Positions 11,730 through 21,106 of a stretch of DNA of 64,000 nt are shown piece by piece (the stretch's first letter is position 1; every line of letters begins with the position of its first letter). The position numbers were made by a program, and so were the translations under genes. This DNA is from Idiomarina seosinensis (lineage in GTDB: Bacteria; Pseudomonadota; Gammaproteobacteria; Enterobacterales; Alteromonadaceae), in contig NZ_PIQF01000001.1 in the NCBI RefSeq assembly GCF_003987275.1, positions 1,178,001 through 1,242,000 on the forward strand, in the 5' to 3' direction. A model generated the notes under the pieces. It ran no database searches and was not told the DNA's origin. It saw nothing but the letters and a program-made list of their open reading frames with translations.

Positions 11730-13265
11730 ATGAAACAGTCAGTCGCGTTAGTCGCTGGGTTGTCATTGTTAGGCTCGGTTGCCTCTAGTGCCGCATACGC
11801 ACAGCAGGACCCTAGCGAACACTTACGTCAAATTCCTATAGAAACCACTTCGGTTACTGAACACAGTGTTGAAATAAACGGTGAAAGCGTTGATTACTCA
11901 GCAACTGCAGGCACATTACCGGTCTGGAATGACGAAGGACACCCAACAGCCACCTTGTTTTATACCTATTACCAGCGAGAAGATGTCGATAATCGTGCCG
12001 AACGTCCCGTCGTGTTCTCTTTTAACGGCGGACCCGGCTCAGCATCCGTTTGGATGCACCTTGCTTATACAGGCCCCAAGGTGCTTAACCTGAGCGATGA
12101 GGGCTACCCGGTGCAGCCTTACGGTGTGCAGGATAACCCTCATTCAATTTTAGACGTGGCAGATATTGTCTTCGTTAACCCAGTAAACACCGGCTACTCC
12201 CGCGTTTTACCGAATGCAGACGGCGAAATGCCTTCAAAAAAGAAACAGCAGGAAATGTTCTTTGGCGTTAACTCTGACGTTCAATACCTGGCAGAATGGA
12301 TGACCACATTCACCAGCCGCTATAACCGCTGGCGGTCACCCAAGTTTTTAATTGGTGAGAGTTACGGCACCACCCGTGTTTCGGGTCTTGCTCATGCGCT
12401 GCAAAACCGCGAATGGATGTACATTAACGGGGTAGTATTGGTGTCACCGACAGATATTGGCATTGACCGAGAAGGCCCGGTAAAGGAAGCCAATCAGTTG
12501 CCTTACTATGCAGCGGCTGCCTGGTATCATGACGCGTTGCCACAGGACCTACAAAGTAAAGACTTATTAGAAGTTTTGGCCGAAGTAGAACAGTATACGT
12601 TAGATAACTACCTGCCGGCATTAGCAAAAGGAGCCATGTTGAGCGACAGTGAGCGCCAACAAGTGGCCGAAACAGTGTCGCGCTATTCGGGTTTATCTAA
12701 GGAAGCGGTACTTTCTAATAACCTGGCGCCGGGCACTTGGTATTTCTGGAAAGAATTATTACGTGATAAAGATCGCACGGTTGGTCGCTTAGACTCGCGT
12801 TACCTCGGTATTGACGGTCGTCGTGCCGGTGACCGCCCAGACTACAACGCTGAACTGACGTCTTGGTTGCACTCTTTTACCCCAGCCATTAATTACTATT
12901 TGCGCGAAGAACTCGACTTTGTCACCGATGTGAAATACAACATGTTTGGTCCGGTTCACCCATGGGATCGCAGCAATAATAATACCGGCGAGCAGCTACG
13001 CGAAGCGATGGCCGCTAACCCCTATTTGAATGTGCTGGTACAGTCAGGGTATTTCGACGGTGCTACCAATTATTTTGATGCTAAATACACAACCTGGCAT
13101 TTAGACCGCAGCACCTTGATGAAAAATCGCATCGACTTTAAAGGTTATCGCAGTGGCCACATGATGTACCTACGTCGTGCCGATCTTGAAACGGCTAATG
13201 ACGATGTTCGCGACTTTATTATCAAGGCATTACCCGAGCGCGGAGTTCCGGCCGAATATCAATAA
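11730..13265 (+). CDS. Secreted S10-family serine carboxypeptidase-like peptidase
   Basis: The 511-residue product begins with a Sec signal peptide (MKQSVALVAGLSLLGSVASS, cleavage near AYA-QQ at about residue 25) and belongs to peptidase family S10. VFSFNGGPGSASVWMH forms the oxyanion region, GESYGTTR holds the catalytic serine S211, and SGHMMYL contains the expected catalytic H477. Members release C-terminal amino acids from peptides; a periplasmic or outer-face location is likely. The start at 11730 is chosen because AAAGGAG lies seven bases upstream and the signal peptide begins there; the longer frame adds 12 residues without a binding site. It is convergent with nothing and ends just before the trp promoter. 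Confidence 0.92.
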   Translation: MKQSVALVAGLSLLGSVASSAAYAQQDPSEHLRQIPIETTSVTEHSVEINGESVDYSATAGTLPVWNDEGHPTATLFYTYYQREDVDNRAERPVVFSFNGGPGSASVWMHLAYTGPKVLNLSDEGYPVQPYGVQDNPHSILDVADIVFVNPVNTGYSRVLPNADGEMPSKKKQQEMFFGVNSDVQYLAEWMTTFTSRYNRWRSPKFLIGESYGTTRVSGLAHALQNREWMYINGVVLVSPTDIGIDREGPVKEANQLPYYAAAAWYHDALPQDLQSKDLLEVLAEVEQYTLDNYLPALAKGAMLSDSERQQVAETVSRYSGLSKEAVLSNNLAPGTWYFWKELLRDKDRTVGRLDSRYLGIDGRRAGDRPDYNAELTSWLHSFTPAINYYLREELDFVTDVKYNMFGPVHPWDRSNNNTGEQLREAMAANPYLNVLVQSGYFDGATNYFDAKYTTWHLDRSTLMKNRIDFKGYRSGHMMYLRRADLETANDDVRDFIIKALPERGVPAEYQ

Positions 13266-13272
13266 ACAGTGC

Positions 13273-13305
13273 TTGACAAGCTGGCGGTAAGTCGTTAGCT
13301 TGTCA
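13273..13305 (+). promoter_or_regulatory. trp promoter with overlapping inverted repeat (candidate operator)
   Basis: TTGACA at 13273-13278 and TTAGCT at 13295-13300 are spaced by 16 bases, about 80 bp before the leader peptide. The promoter is overlaid by a perfect 9-bp inverted repeat, TGACAAGCT at 13274-13282 and AGCTTGTCA at 13297-13305, covering both -35 and -10. That is the position of the TrpR operator in enterics, but the CTAG-type TrpR core is not present, so the regulator is unknown. No T-run follows the repeat, so it is not a normal terminator for the peptidase gene. Confidence 0.6.
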
Positions 13306-13378
13306 CCTATTGCAGGCCCTGAAGCGCCTTTTGTTGATTATACAACTAACCATGATACAACGAGTGACTGGATAAACG

Positions 13379-13459
13379 ATGACACTTACATTACGCACGA
13401 CAGTACAACATTGGTGGTGGAACTTCTCGCAAGAGCGGGTAGTGGCAGTGTGCGTGTGA
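13379..13459 (+). CDS. trpL: trp operon leader peptide (26 residues, three consecutive Trp codons)
   Basis: A short frame starting ATGACACTTACA encodes 26 residues with Trp-Trp-Trp at positions 12-14 (TGG codons at 13412-13420) and stops at 13457-13459. Ribosome stalling at these codons when charged tRNA-Trp is scarce would allow the antiterminator to form. The peptide sits between the promoter and a strong intrinsic terminator, 95 bp before trpE, which is exactly the arrangement of an attenuation leader. No strong ribosome-binding site is seen, only GGATAAACG before the ATG. Confidence 0.9.
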   Translation: MTLTLRTTVQHWWWNFSQERVVAVCV

Positions 13460-13509
13460 TTTTTTCGTAACCAGTCAACTAGAACCCGCTCCATCGAGCG
13501 GGTTTTTTT
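13433..13509 (+). terminator. trp attenuator (intrinsic terminator with competing antiterminator)
   Basis: The terminator stem pairs AACCCGCTC (13483-13491) with GAGCGGGTT (13496-13504) around a CATC loop and is followed by seven T (13503-13509). An upstream copy of the 3' arm, GAGCGGGT at 13433-13440, lies inside the leader-peptide coding region and can pair with 13483-13491 instead, giving the antiterminator. ACGCAC in the early leader can pair with GTGCGT at about 13450-13455, a candidate 1:2 pause hairpin. Confidence 0.9.
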
Positions 13510-13554
13510 ATGCCCCGCCGGTGGAGCTGTCAGTTAAACTTTGGAGTAGTAATT

Positions 13555-15159
13555 GTGCAAACATCAGTCGTGCGGGGACAGCTAGAAAGCCTGAAAGTTG
13601 AAATTCCCTATCAACCAGATACGCTCAGTGTCTTTCAGGCCTTATGCCAGGATTCTGGCCACCATCTGTTGCTGGATTCAGCTGATATAGGTACTAAACG
13701 TGCCGTAAAAAGCCTGCTATTAGTCGATGCTGCAGTAAAGCTCACTTGCGAAGGCCAACAAGTTACGATAGAAGCACTTACCGACAATGGTCAGCAGCTG
13801 ATCGCATTTATCGCCGACCAGCTTCCCCAGCCACTCTTTCAACAACAGTCAGCGACTGTTTTAGTGGCCGATTTCAGTCGCAGCGGAATTCACCAGGACG
13901 AAGACTCAAGATTAAAGTCGCTAAGTAATATGGAGCCCCTGCGGTTGTTACAGCAACAGCTGTTTAAGGCTAGTGACGAAGCTAAAAAAAATCCGTTTTC
14001 TGTCTTCCTCGGTGGTGTTTTTGGTTATGATTTTGTTGCTAGCTACGAGCAATTACCCGAAGTTGCTAAAGGCGACAATGCTTGTCCCGACTATGTCTTT
14101 TACCTTGCTGAAACGCTATTACTTATCGATCATGAAAAGCAGTCGTGCGAGCTATTAGGTAGTCTTTTTAGTGGTGAAAACGAAAACGCTCGCTATCATC
14201 AGCTCACTCAGCGCATTGGCGAGCTTGCCGCTCGCTGCCAACTACCTGGCCGAACAAGTCAACAAACTCCAGCGGCTGCACTAATCGACGATGTTTTTGC
14301 TAATGTAATAGCAACCCCTTCGGCCAACGATTTTGCTACCACAGTAGAGTCCCTTAAAGAACACATTCTGGACGGCGATATTTTTCAGGTGGTGCCCTCC
14401 AGACAGTTTAAATTGCCTTGCCCCGACTCGCTGGCAGCCTATCAGCAGCTAAAACGTAATAACCCATCACCTTATATGTTTTACTTTAGCCACCCAGATT
14501 TTTGCTTGTTTGGCGCATCGCCTGAGTCAGCGCTTAAGTACCAAACCGAGACCAATCAGGTTGAGCTTTACCCGATAGCCGGAACAAGACCGCGCGGACG
14601 TAATGCTGATGGTAGTATCAACCTGGATATCGATGGACGCTTAGAGTTAGAGCTGAGGTTAGACGAAAAAGAGCTATCAGAGCATTTGATGTTGGTGGAT
14701 CTGGCGCGTAATGATTTAGCACGAATTTGTCAGCCCGGCAGTCGTTATGTAGCTGACCTGTTGAAAGTTGACCGCTACTCGCAGGTTATGCACCTCGTGT
14801 CACGAGTGGTAGGTCAACTACGTAAGGATTGCGATGCGTTGCATGCCTACCGCGCCTGTATGAATATGGGCACCTTAACTGGCGCCCCCAAAGTCAGTGC
14901 CGCCAGCTTAATCCGGCAAGTTGAACAGCAAGGCCGTGGCAGCTACGGCGGAGCCGTTGGTTATTTAGCCGGTAACGGTGACATGGATACCTGTATCGTT
15001 ATCCGCTCTGCTTATGTCAGCAACCAGCAAGCCATTGTTCAGGCAGGTGCAGGCGTCGTTTATGATTCTGACCCTGCTGCCGAAGTTGCTGAGACTGAAA
15101 ATAAAGCAAAAGCCGTAATACTGGCGATTCAGCAAAGTGCTAAAGGGGTATCCGTATGA
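13555..15159 (+). CDS. trpE: Anthranilate synthase component I
   Basis: Converts chorismate and ammonia to anthranilate, first step of tryptophan synthesis, with TrpG. The 534-residue product (E. coli 520) has the N-terminal Trp-binding element LLLDSADIGTKRAVKSLLL near residue 40, so feedback inhibition is expected, and the chorismate-binding motifs FGASPESALKY, YPIAGTRPRGRN, LVDLARNDLARI and LTGAPKVSAASLI. The start is GTG at 13555: GGAG lies eight bases upstream and the protein then begins MQTS as in enterics. The ATG at 13510 directly after the attenuator T-run has no binding site and is rejected. The gene overlaps trpG by 4 bp. Confidence 0.96.
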   Translation: MQTSVVRGQLESLKVEIPYQPDTLSVFQALCQDSGHHLLLDSADIGTKRAVKSLLLVDAAVKLTCEGQQVTIEALTDNGQQLIAFIADQLPQPLFQQQSATVLVADFSRSGIHQDEDSRLKSLSNMEPLRLLQQQLFKASDEAKKNPFSVFLGGVFGYDFVASYEQLPEVAKGDNACPDYVFYLAETLLLIDHEKQSCELLGSLFSGENENARYHQLTQRIGELAARCQLPGRTSQQTPAAALIDDVFANVIATPSANDFATTVESLKEHILDGDIFQVVPSRQFKLPCPDSLAAYQQLKRNNPSPYMFYFSHPDFCLFGASPESALKYQTETNQVELYPIAGTRPRGRNADGSINLDIDGRLELELRLDEKELSEHLMLVDLARNDLARICQPGSRYVADLLKVDRYSQVMHLVSRVVGQLRKDCDALHAYRACMNMGTLTGAPKVSAASLIRQVEQQGRGSYGGAVGYLAGNGDMDTCIVIRSAYVSNQQAIVQAGAGVVYDSDPAAEVAETENKAKAVILAIQQSAKGVSV

Positions 15160-15785
15160 GTATTAGCCCGGCAAGAATCGTGTTAATAGACAACGTCGAT
15201 TCGTTTTCTTATAACTTAGTCGACGAATTACGCCAACTAAATTTTGAGCTGGTGGTGTACCGCAATCAGGTTCCCGCCGACACCGTTATCAACGATTTGC
15301 AAAGCTACCAGGGGCCTCAGGTCGTATGCCTTTCTCCAGGACCGGGCCACCCCAACGCAGCCGGTAATCTAATGGCAATTATTGAGTTCGCCAGCGGCCG
15401 CTATCCCATGCTCGGTATTTGTCTTGGTTTCCAGGCTTTGATCGAGTTTTCCGGAGGTCGAGTCGCCCGTTGCGGCGAAGTAGTTCACGGTAAAACAGCG
15501 GTGATGAATGTCACCGAACACCCGTTATTCAATGACATTGCCGTCAACAACCAATGTGTCGTAGCGCGCTATCATTCTCTAAGCGGCTATGATTTGCCCG
15601 CTTCAGTCTCTGTCATTGGCGACGTTAACGGCATACCAATGGCGGCTGAATTTAAACAGGCGGCAGCATTAGGCTTCCAGTTCCATCCAGAATCTTTACT
15701 AACACCAAAAGGAAAGCAAATACTCGCAAACAGCGTTAGTTTGCTTTTATCACAGACACAAGAACTTGCAGGAAATCGGCCATGA
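15156..15785 (+). CDS. trpG: Anthranilate synthase component II (glutamine amidotransferase)
   Basis: Supplies ammonia from glutamine to TrpE. The 209-residue class I amidotransferase has its catalytic triad visible: C89 in MLGICLGFQAL, H177 and E179 in FQFHPES; the oxyanion loop is LSPGPGHPNAAGN. It is a separate protein, not fused to the phosphoribosyltransferase as in E. coli. ATGA overlaps couple it to trpE before and trpD after. A pabA role is unlikely because it lies in a full trp operon. Confidence 0.96.
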   Translation: MSISPARIVLIDNVDSFSYNLVDELRQLNFELVVYRNQVPADTVINDLQSYQGPQVVCLSPGPGHPNAAGNLMAIIEFASGRYPMLGICLGFQALIEFSGGRVARCGEVVHGKTAVMNVTEHPLFNDIAVNNQCVVARYHSLSGYDLPASVSVIGDVNGIPMAAEFKQAAALGFQFHPESLLTPKGKQILANSVSLLLSQTQELAGNRP

Positions 15786-16795
15786 ATAAGTTAAAGAAGT
15801 TACTCGACGGCGAACGGCTATCGCAACAGGAAAGTAAGTTATTTTTCCAGCATCTGGTTAAAGGCGAGTTAAACGACACCCAAATTAGTGCTGCTTTAGT
15901 GGCTATGAAAATGCGCGGCGAGACCTCTGCTGAACTCGCTGGCGCGGCGCAGGCGGTGCTTGATGTCTGTAAACCCTTTCAACGGCCGCAACAACTGGTA
16001 TTTGATAGTTGTGGAACTGGGGGTGATGGCAGCAATACCATTAATATATCCACCACTGCGGCACTAATTGCCGCATCGATGGGGTTATGTGTTGCTAAGC
16101 ACGGTAATCGCAGTGTGTCATCTCGCTCGGGCTCCGCCGACGTTCTCGAGTCATTAAAACTAAGAACCAACCTTGACCCACGTGATGCGGCTCTTCAATT
16201 GCAAGAAAATAGATTTTGCTTTTTATTCGCTCCGCACTATCACCCAGGTGTAAAATACGCCATGCCAGTTCGGCAAACGTTAAAAACGCGTACTTTGTTC
16301 AATCTCATCGGGCCGCTGGTTAACCCCGCCCGCCCCGATGTGCAGTTACTTGGTGTATACAGTCCAGAATGGCTGCGTCCAATGGCCGAAACATTACAAC
16401 GGCTAGGGGTGAAACGAGCTATGGTCGTACACGGTAGTGGCCTTGATGAATTAGCGTTGCATGGGCCGAGTCAGGTGATTGAATTGGAAGATGGGGAACT
16501 AACCGAATATCAACTATCCGTAGCCGACTTCGGCTTACAAACCATGCCGCTCAGTGATCTTAAAGGCGGTGATGCGGACTTTAACGCACGTATTTTGCAA
16601 CAAACCCTAGCGGGTAAAGGCGAGCCTGCACAACAGCAAGCCGTCGCTATGAACGTTGCTGCGCTACTCTATATGAGTGGCCAGTTTGGTCAGTTACGAG
16701 AGGCTACTGAGGCGGCTCTGGATCACATTTCCAGTGGTCAGGCACTACAACACCTACAACAGGTTCAGCAGGCACAGGAGACGTATCATGTCTGA
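15782..16795 (+). CDS. trpD: Anthranilate phosphoribosyltransferase
   Basis: Transfers phosphoribose from PRPP to anthranilate. The 337-residue product has the family motifs FDSCGTGGDGSNTINISTT near residue 77, KHGNRSVSSRSGSADVLE near 107, FLFAPHYHPGVKYAMPVR near 150 and FNLIGPLVNPARP near 180. Full normal length. It overlaps trpG by 4 bp and the trpC start by 8 bp. Confidence 0.97.
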   Translation: MNKLKKLLDGERLSQQESKLFFQHLVKGELNDTQISAALVAMKMRGETSAELAGAAQAVLDVCKPFQRPQQLVFDSCGTGGDGSNTINISTTAALIAASMGLCVAKHGNRSVSSRSGSADVLESLKLRTNLDPRDAALQLQENRFCFLFAPHYHPGVKYAMPVRQTLKTRTLFNLIGPLVNPARPDVQLLGVYSPEWLRPMAETLQRLGVKRAMVVHGSGLDELALHGPSQVIELEDGELTEYQLSVADFGLQTMPLSDLKGGDADFNARILQQTLAGKGEPAQQQAVAMNVAALLYMSGQFGQLREATEAALDHISSGQALQHLQQVQQAQETYHV

Positions 16796-18233
16796 TAATA
16801 TTTTAGCCCGAATTGTTGACGACAAAGCAGCGCAGAATGAACAGCAGGCACAACAGTACCCGCTTGAGCAGATAAAGAGTTCCTTGCAACTGAGCGATCG
16901 CAGCTTGTATGAGGCGCTGAATCAAACCGCAGCGGGGTTTATCCTGGAATGCAAAAAAGCGTCGCCTTCTAAAGGGCTGATTCGCAGCAATTTTGACCCG
17001 GTCAAATTGGCTCGTGACTATCAACCTTATGCCGCGGCTATCTCAGTGCTGACTGAGCCCGACTATTTTCAGGGCCGGCTGGAGTACCTCAGTGCAGTGA
17101 GGGCTAAAGTGCATCAACCGGTGCTGTGCAAAGACTTTTTTGTTGAAGAGCAACAAGTGTACCGCGCCCGTTATTTTGGTGCTGATGCTATTTTATTGAT
17201 GTTGTCTGTACTTGATGATGACACTTACACACGACTCGCCAATATCGCCAATAAGCTGCACATGGACGTTCTTACGGAAGTGGCCAATGAGGAAGAAATG
17301 CACCGTGCGAACGCACTTGGGGCAAAAATAATTGGTATTAACCATCGCGATTTAACCAATTTAACCATCAACCCGAATCGCAGTGCGGAACTTGCCCCGC
17401 TGGCTGCCAAAGATGCGCTGCTGGTGGCCGAGTCAGGCTTTTCAAACCATCAGGAAATCCGCCGCGTAGCACCTCATGTGAATGGCTTTCTAATCGGCAG
17501 CGCATTAAGCGCACAAAATGATGTCGACTACGCCTGCCGATCCTTACTTTATGGCGAGAATAAAATTTGCGGTTTAACCCGCGCCGAAGACGCAATAAAT
17601 GCCGAAGCTGCCGGTGCCGTTTTTGGTGGACTTATTTTTGCGCCTCACTCGCCGCGCAAGGTTGAGCTAACACAAGCCCAGCAAGTTATCACTGCAGTAC
17701 CCACATTACGCTGGGTTGGTGTATTTGCGGATCAACCACTGGAGGATGTGGTGCGTACTGCGTTGGATTTACAGCTGTTCGCGATTCAATTGCATGGCCA
17801 CGAAGACATTGATTTTATCAGTCAGCTTAAAACCAAGTTGAAGCACGCTGGAGCCGAACGCACACAGATATGGCGAGCTATCAGAGTCGACTCGATTGGC
17901 GACATCGAACTATTGCCAACAACCGATTTAATCGATCGTATCGTATTAGATAATGGAGCTGGCGGAACTGGTGCTCGGTTTGACTGGTCGCTATTGAGCG
18001 CACTCACTGAGCAACAACGCAGCCGATGTTTATTGGCTGGTGGTATTAGCGTCGAAAATGTGAGCGGCGCTGCACAACAGCGATTATCCGGCATTGACAG
18101 CAGTTCACAGCTGGAAGTTAGTGCGGGTGTTAAAGATACCCATAAAATTCAACAGTTATTCGTAAATATTCGCAGTTATGGGCGCAAAAAACCTGTAACT
18201 TCTTCGAAAAGTAATTATCAGGAGGCCATATGA
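16788..18233 (+). CDS. trpC: Bifunctional indole-3-glycerol-phosphate synthase / phosphoribosylanthranilate isomerase
   Basis: Catalyses two successive tryptophan steps (isomerisation of phosphoribosylanthranilate, then ring closure). The 481-residue product is a TrpC-TrpF fusion as in enterics: residues 1-255 are the synthase ([63 protein letters not shown]), and about 256-460 the isomerase ([39 protein letters not shown]). The ATG at 16788 has AGGAG seven bases upstream; the longer frame reads back into trpD. The C-terminal 15 or so residues are an unconserved polar tail. It overlaps trpB by 4 bp. Confidence 0.96.
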   Translation: MSDNILARIVDDKAAQNEQQAQQYPLEQIKSSLQLSDRSLYEALNQTAAGFILECKKASPSKGLIRSNFDPVKLARDYQPYAAAISVLTEPDYFQGRLEYLSAVRAKVHQPVLCKDFFVEEQQVYRARYFGADAILLMLSVLDDDTYTRLANIANKLHMDVLTEVANEEEMHRANALGAKIIGINHRDLTNLTINPNRSAELAPLAAKDALLVAESGFSNHQEIRRVAPHVNGFLIGSALSAQNDVDYACRSLLYGENKICGLTRAEDAINAEAAGAVFGGLIFAPHSPRKVELTQAQQVITAVPTLRWVGVFADQPLEDVVRTALDLQLFAIQLHGHEDIDFISQLKTKLKHAGAERTQIWRAIRVDSIGDIELLPTTDLIDRIVLDNGAGGTGARFDWSLLSALTEQQRSRCLLAGGISVENVSGAAQQRLSGIDSSSQLEVSAGVKDTHKIQQLFVNIRSYGRKKPVTSSKSNYQEAI

Positions 18234-19435
18234 GCCGTAACCTTTCAGCCTATTTTGGCGATTTTGGTGGTCAGTTTGTGCCTGAAATTCTGTTGCCCGC
18301 ACTGGAGCAACTCGAACAAGCATTTATTGATGCACAAAGTGACGAAGAATTTCAGAGCGAGTTTCGCGGTTTGTTAAAAAACTACTTGGGGCGGCCAACG
18401 CCGCTTAGTTTATGCCGTAATCTTCCTTTAAAATCGCCGAACGGAACCAAAATATACTTAAAAAGAGAAGATTTACTGCACGGTGGTGCACACAAAACAA
18501 ATCAAGTTTTGGGTCAGGCACTGCTTGCTAAGCGCATGGGCAAACATCGGATTATCGCCGAAACAGGTGCCGGTCAACACGGAACTGCCACAGCGCTGGC
18601 CTGCGCCTTGCTCGACCTGGAATGCATTATCTACATGGGCAAGAAAGACGTCGAAAGACAGCAACCTAACGTGTTCCGGATGGAGCTGATGGGCGCAAAA
18701 GTGGTCCCGGTCGATACCGGCAGTGGTACCTTGAAAGATGCAGTTAATGAGGCATTGCGCGACTGGACCGCCAGCTATCCGACCACGCATTACCTACTAG
18801 GAACAGCTGCCGGAGCCCACCCATTCCCGACTATTGTGAGAGAGTTTCACCGGATGATTGGTGAGGAGTCTAAAGCGCAGATTATGGATCAGGCTGGCTG
18901 CATGCCCGACGAGGTTATTGCCTGCGTCGGCGGCGGCTCCAATGCCATTGGTATGTTTGCCGACTTTATCGATGAGAAAGACGTGCAACTGGTCGGTGTA
19001 GAGCCTGCAGGTAAAGGCGTTAATACACTCCATCACGGTGCGACTTTAACCGCTGGTAAACCGGGGATTTTGCACGGCTGTTTATCCTACCTGATGCAAA
19101 CCGACGAGGGGCAAATAGAAGAATCCTATTCGGTATCAGCGGGACTCGATTACCCGGGTGTTGGACCACAGCATGCTCACCTAAAATCGATTGGCCGGGC
19201 GCGCTACGAATCGGTCACTGACGAGGAAGCATTGGAGGCATTTAAGCTGCTATCACGGCACGAGGGAATTATCCCGGCACTGGAGTCTGCTCATGCACTC
19301 GCCTACGCACTAAAACGTGCTGCCGAACCCGATGCGCCAAAAGTTTTATTAATTAATTTATCAGGTCGGGGCGATAAAGACATTGATCATGTGCGCCGCA
19401 TTTTTGCCGCTGAAGAGAAGGAGTCTCAGTCATGA
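18230..19435 (+). CDS. trpB: Tryptophan synthase beta chain
   Basis: PLP enzyme joining indole and serine to tryptophan. The 401-residue product has the PLP lysine K89 in [38 protein letters not shown], and the phosphate-binding [15 protein letters not shown]. Strong binding site AGGAGG before the ATG and 4-bp overlaps with trpC and trpA. Full length. Confidence 0.98.
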   Translation: MSRNLSAYFGDFGGQFVPEILLPALEQLEQAFIDAQSDEEFQSEFRGLLKNYLGRPTPLSLCRNLPLKSPNGTKIYLKREDLLHGGAHKTNQVLGQALLAKRMGKHRIIAETGAGQHGTATALACALLDLECIIYMGKKDVERQQPNVFRMELMGAKVVPVDTGSGTLKDAVNEALRDWTASYPTTHYLLGTAAGAHPFPTIVREFHRMIGEESKAQIMDQAGCMPDEVIACVGGGSNAIGMFADFIDEKDVQLVGVEPAGKGVNTLHHGATLTAGKPGILHGCLSYLMQTDEGQIEESYSVSAGLDYPGVGPQHAHLKSIGRARYESVTDEEALEAFKLLSRHEGIIPALESAHALAYALKRAAEPDAPKVLLINLSGRGDKDIDHVRRIFAAEEKESQS

Positions 19436-20232
19436 GTCGTTATGAAGCGCTATTCAAGGGATTATCAAGCAATAATAAAGGCGCATTCGTGCCCTTTGTT
19501 ACACTGGGCGACCCCTCCCCTGAACAGAGCCTGAATGTTATTAAAGCCCTTATTGATGGCGGTGCTGATGCGTTAGAACTCGGTTTGCCATTTTCTGATC
19601 CGGTCGCAGACGGACCGGTTATCCAGCGAGCCAATTTACGAGCCTTGCAGGCTGGCACTTCTTTTAATGATATTTTGCGAATTCTACGAGAAGTTCGTGC
19701 CTATGCACCGGAAATTCCGATCGGGCTGTTAGTTTATGCCAACCTTATTTATGCCAAGGGAGCGGATAGTTTTTATCGGCAAATGCATGAAGCAGGGGTC
19801 GACTCCGTACTTATTGCAGACGTGCCAACTAAGGAAGCCGCTAGATTTGCCGACATTGCCAAACAACACTCTATTGATGCCGTCTTTATTTGTCCGCCAG
19901 ATGGCAGTGACGAGTTAATTGAACGAGTTGCAAAAAATTGTTCAGGTTATGTTTATCTGCTGAGTCGAGCCGGTGTTACTGGTGCTGAAACACAGATGCA
20001 GCTCCCGGCATCTGCCTTAATCGACAAGCTTAAGCAACATGGCGCTCCACCCGTTTTGCTCGGCTTTGGAATCTCTAAACCAGAACACGTACAGGCCGCA
20101 TTTACTGCTGGTGCTGACGGAGCTATCAGTGGCTCTGCAGTAGTTGCCATTATTGAGAAAAACCTCGACAATGAACAGCAACAAGTTAACCAGCTAACTG
20201 AGTTTGTGGCTTCGATGAAAGCCGCCACCTAA
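19432..20232 (+). CDS. trpA: Tryptophan synthase alpha chain
   Basis: Cleaves indole-3-glycerol phosphate to indole and passes it to TrpB through the tunnel. The 266-residue TIM barrel has [20 protein letters not shown] near residue 47 (catalytic Glu and Asp), [14 protein letters not shown] near 175 and [10 protein letters not shown] near 210. Last gene of the trp operon; yciB follows 26 bp later with no terminator visible between them, so read-through is likely. Confidence 0.98.
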   Translation: MSRYEALFKGLSSNNKGAFVPFVTLGDPSPEQSLNVIKALIDGGADALELGLPFSDPVADGPVIQRANLRALQAGTSFNDILRILREVRAYAPEIPIGLLVYANLIYAKGADSFYRQMHEAGVDSVLIADVPTKEAARFADIAKQHSIDAVFICPPDGSDELIERVAKNCSGYVYLLSRAGVTGAETQMQLPASALIDKLKQHGAPPVLLGFGISKPEHVQAAFTAGADGAISGSAVVAIIEKNLDNEQQQVNQLTEFVASMKAAT

Positions 20233-20258
20233 ATCCAGCAGATGTAACGGAGAATATA

Positions 20259-20801
20259 ATGGCGCTAGTGTTGGAATATTTGCCAATTATTGCTTTTTTT
20301 GTGTTTTATAAACTGGCAGATATTTATGTCGCTACTGGCGTCTTAATGGCCGGTACTGTTATTCAGCTGCTCGGTTTAAAGTTATTGAAGCAACCCATCA
20401 CTAATCGTCACTGGGTAATATTAGCCGTCGTGATGGTATTTGGTGCGGTCACCATATTACTGCGCGATGATTGGTTTATTAAGCTAAAGGTGTCAATCGT
20501 ATACCTGGCAATTGCCGGCTTATTATTAGGTGGCTTAATCTGGAAAAAACGAAGCCCGTTGCAATCAATGATGGGACAGGATATCAAGTTACCGGAACCG
20601 GTCTGGAGCCGGTTAACTTATGCTTGGGTTATTTTCTGTGGTGCACTGGCAGCGGTTAATTTGTACATTGCCAAATACTGGACTCAGGAAGCCTGGGTTA
20701 ATTTTAAAGTTTTCGGCATACTCGGGATTACTTTAATATTCACTATCGGTACCGGCGTTTACATGTATCGACACGCCGAAAAAGAAGGAACTGCAGACTA
20801 A
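20259..20801 (+). CDS. yciB: Inner-membrane septation protein A (YciB family)
   Basis: The 180-residue product has about five hydrophobic segments and the family pattern: EYLPIIAFFVFYKLADIYVA at the start, an LRDDWFIKLK loop, GLIWKKRSPLQSMMGQDIKL in the centre, and a VNFKVFGILG end. YciB family members are inner-membrane proteins linked to cell division and envelope maintenance, precise activity unknown. CGGAG lies eight bases before the ATG. Its place after trpA and one base overlap with yciI follow the enteric trp-yci neighbourhood. Confidence 0.93.
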   Translation: MALVLEYLPIIAFFVFYKLADIYVATGVLMAGTVIQLLGLKLLKQPITNRHWVILAVVMVFGAVTILLRDDWFIKLKVSIVYLAIAGLLLGGLIWKKRSPLQSMMGQDIKLPEPVWSRLTYAWVIFCGALAAVNLYIAKYWTQEAWVNFKVFGILGITLIFTIGTGVYMYRHAEKEGTAD

Positions 20802-21100
20802 TGTGGTTTGTTATTATAGCTGAGGACCATGAGGGGTCTTTAGAGGCTCGCAGACAAGCCCGCCCTGCTCATTTAAACCGGTTAAAGTCATTACAAGCTG
20901 ATGGTAGGCTTTTGGTCGCGGGTCCTTGTCCTGCTATTGCGGAGCAGGATCCGGGGCTGCTTGGTTTTACCGGCTCTGTCGTTATTGCCGAATTTGACTC
21001 TCAGCAACAAGCAGAGCAATGGGCAAACGATGACCCTTACTGGGATGCTGGAGTATACGCTAAAGTAACGGTTAAACCCTTTAACGCAGTACTTCCTTAG
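20801..21100 (+). CDS. yciI: YciI-family protein
   Basis: The 99-residue protein matches the dimeric alpha/beta YciI fold: MWFVIIAEDHEGSLEARRQARPAH carries the conserved Asp-His pair near residues 9-10, with R/H positions downstream, and it ends in the AEQWANDDPYWDAGVYAKV motif. Members bind small ligands and some dechlorinate aromatics; the E. coli protein has no known activity. Starts on the last base of yciB's stop codon, so it is co-translated. Confidence 0.92.
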   Translation: MWFVIIAEDHEGSLEARRQARPAHLNRLKSLQADGRLLVAGPCPAIAEQDPGLLGFTGSVVIAEFDSQQQAEQWANDDPYWDAGVYAKVTVKPFNAVLP

Positions 21101-21106
21101 CCACCT

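Noticed and set aside
13266-13305. Terminator of the S10 peptidase gene
   Set aside because: The inverted repeat has a long loop and no T-run, and it coincides with the promoter hexamers.
13510-13554. ATG at 13510 as the trpE start
   Set aside because: It directly follows the attenuator T-run with no binding site; the GTG at 13555 has one and gives the conserved MQTS start.
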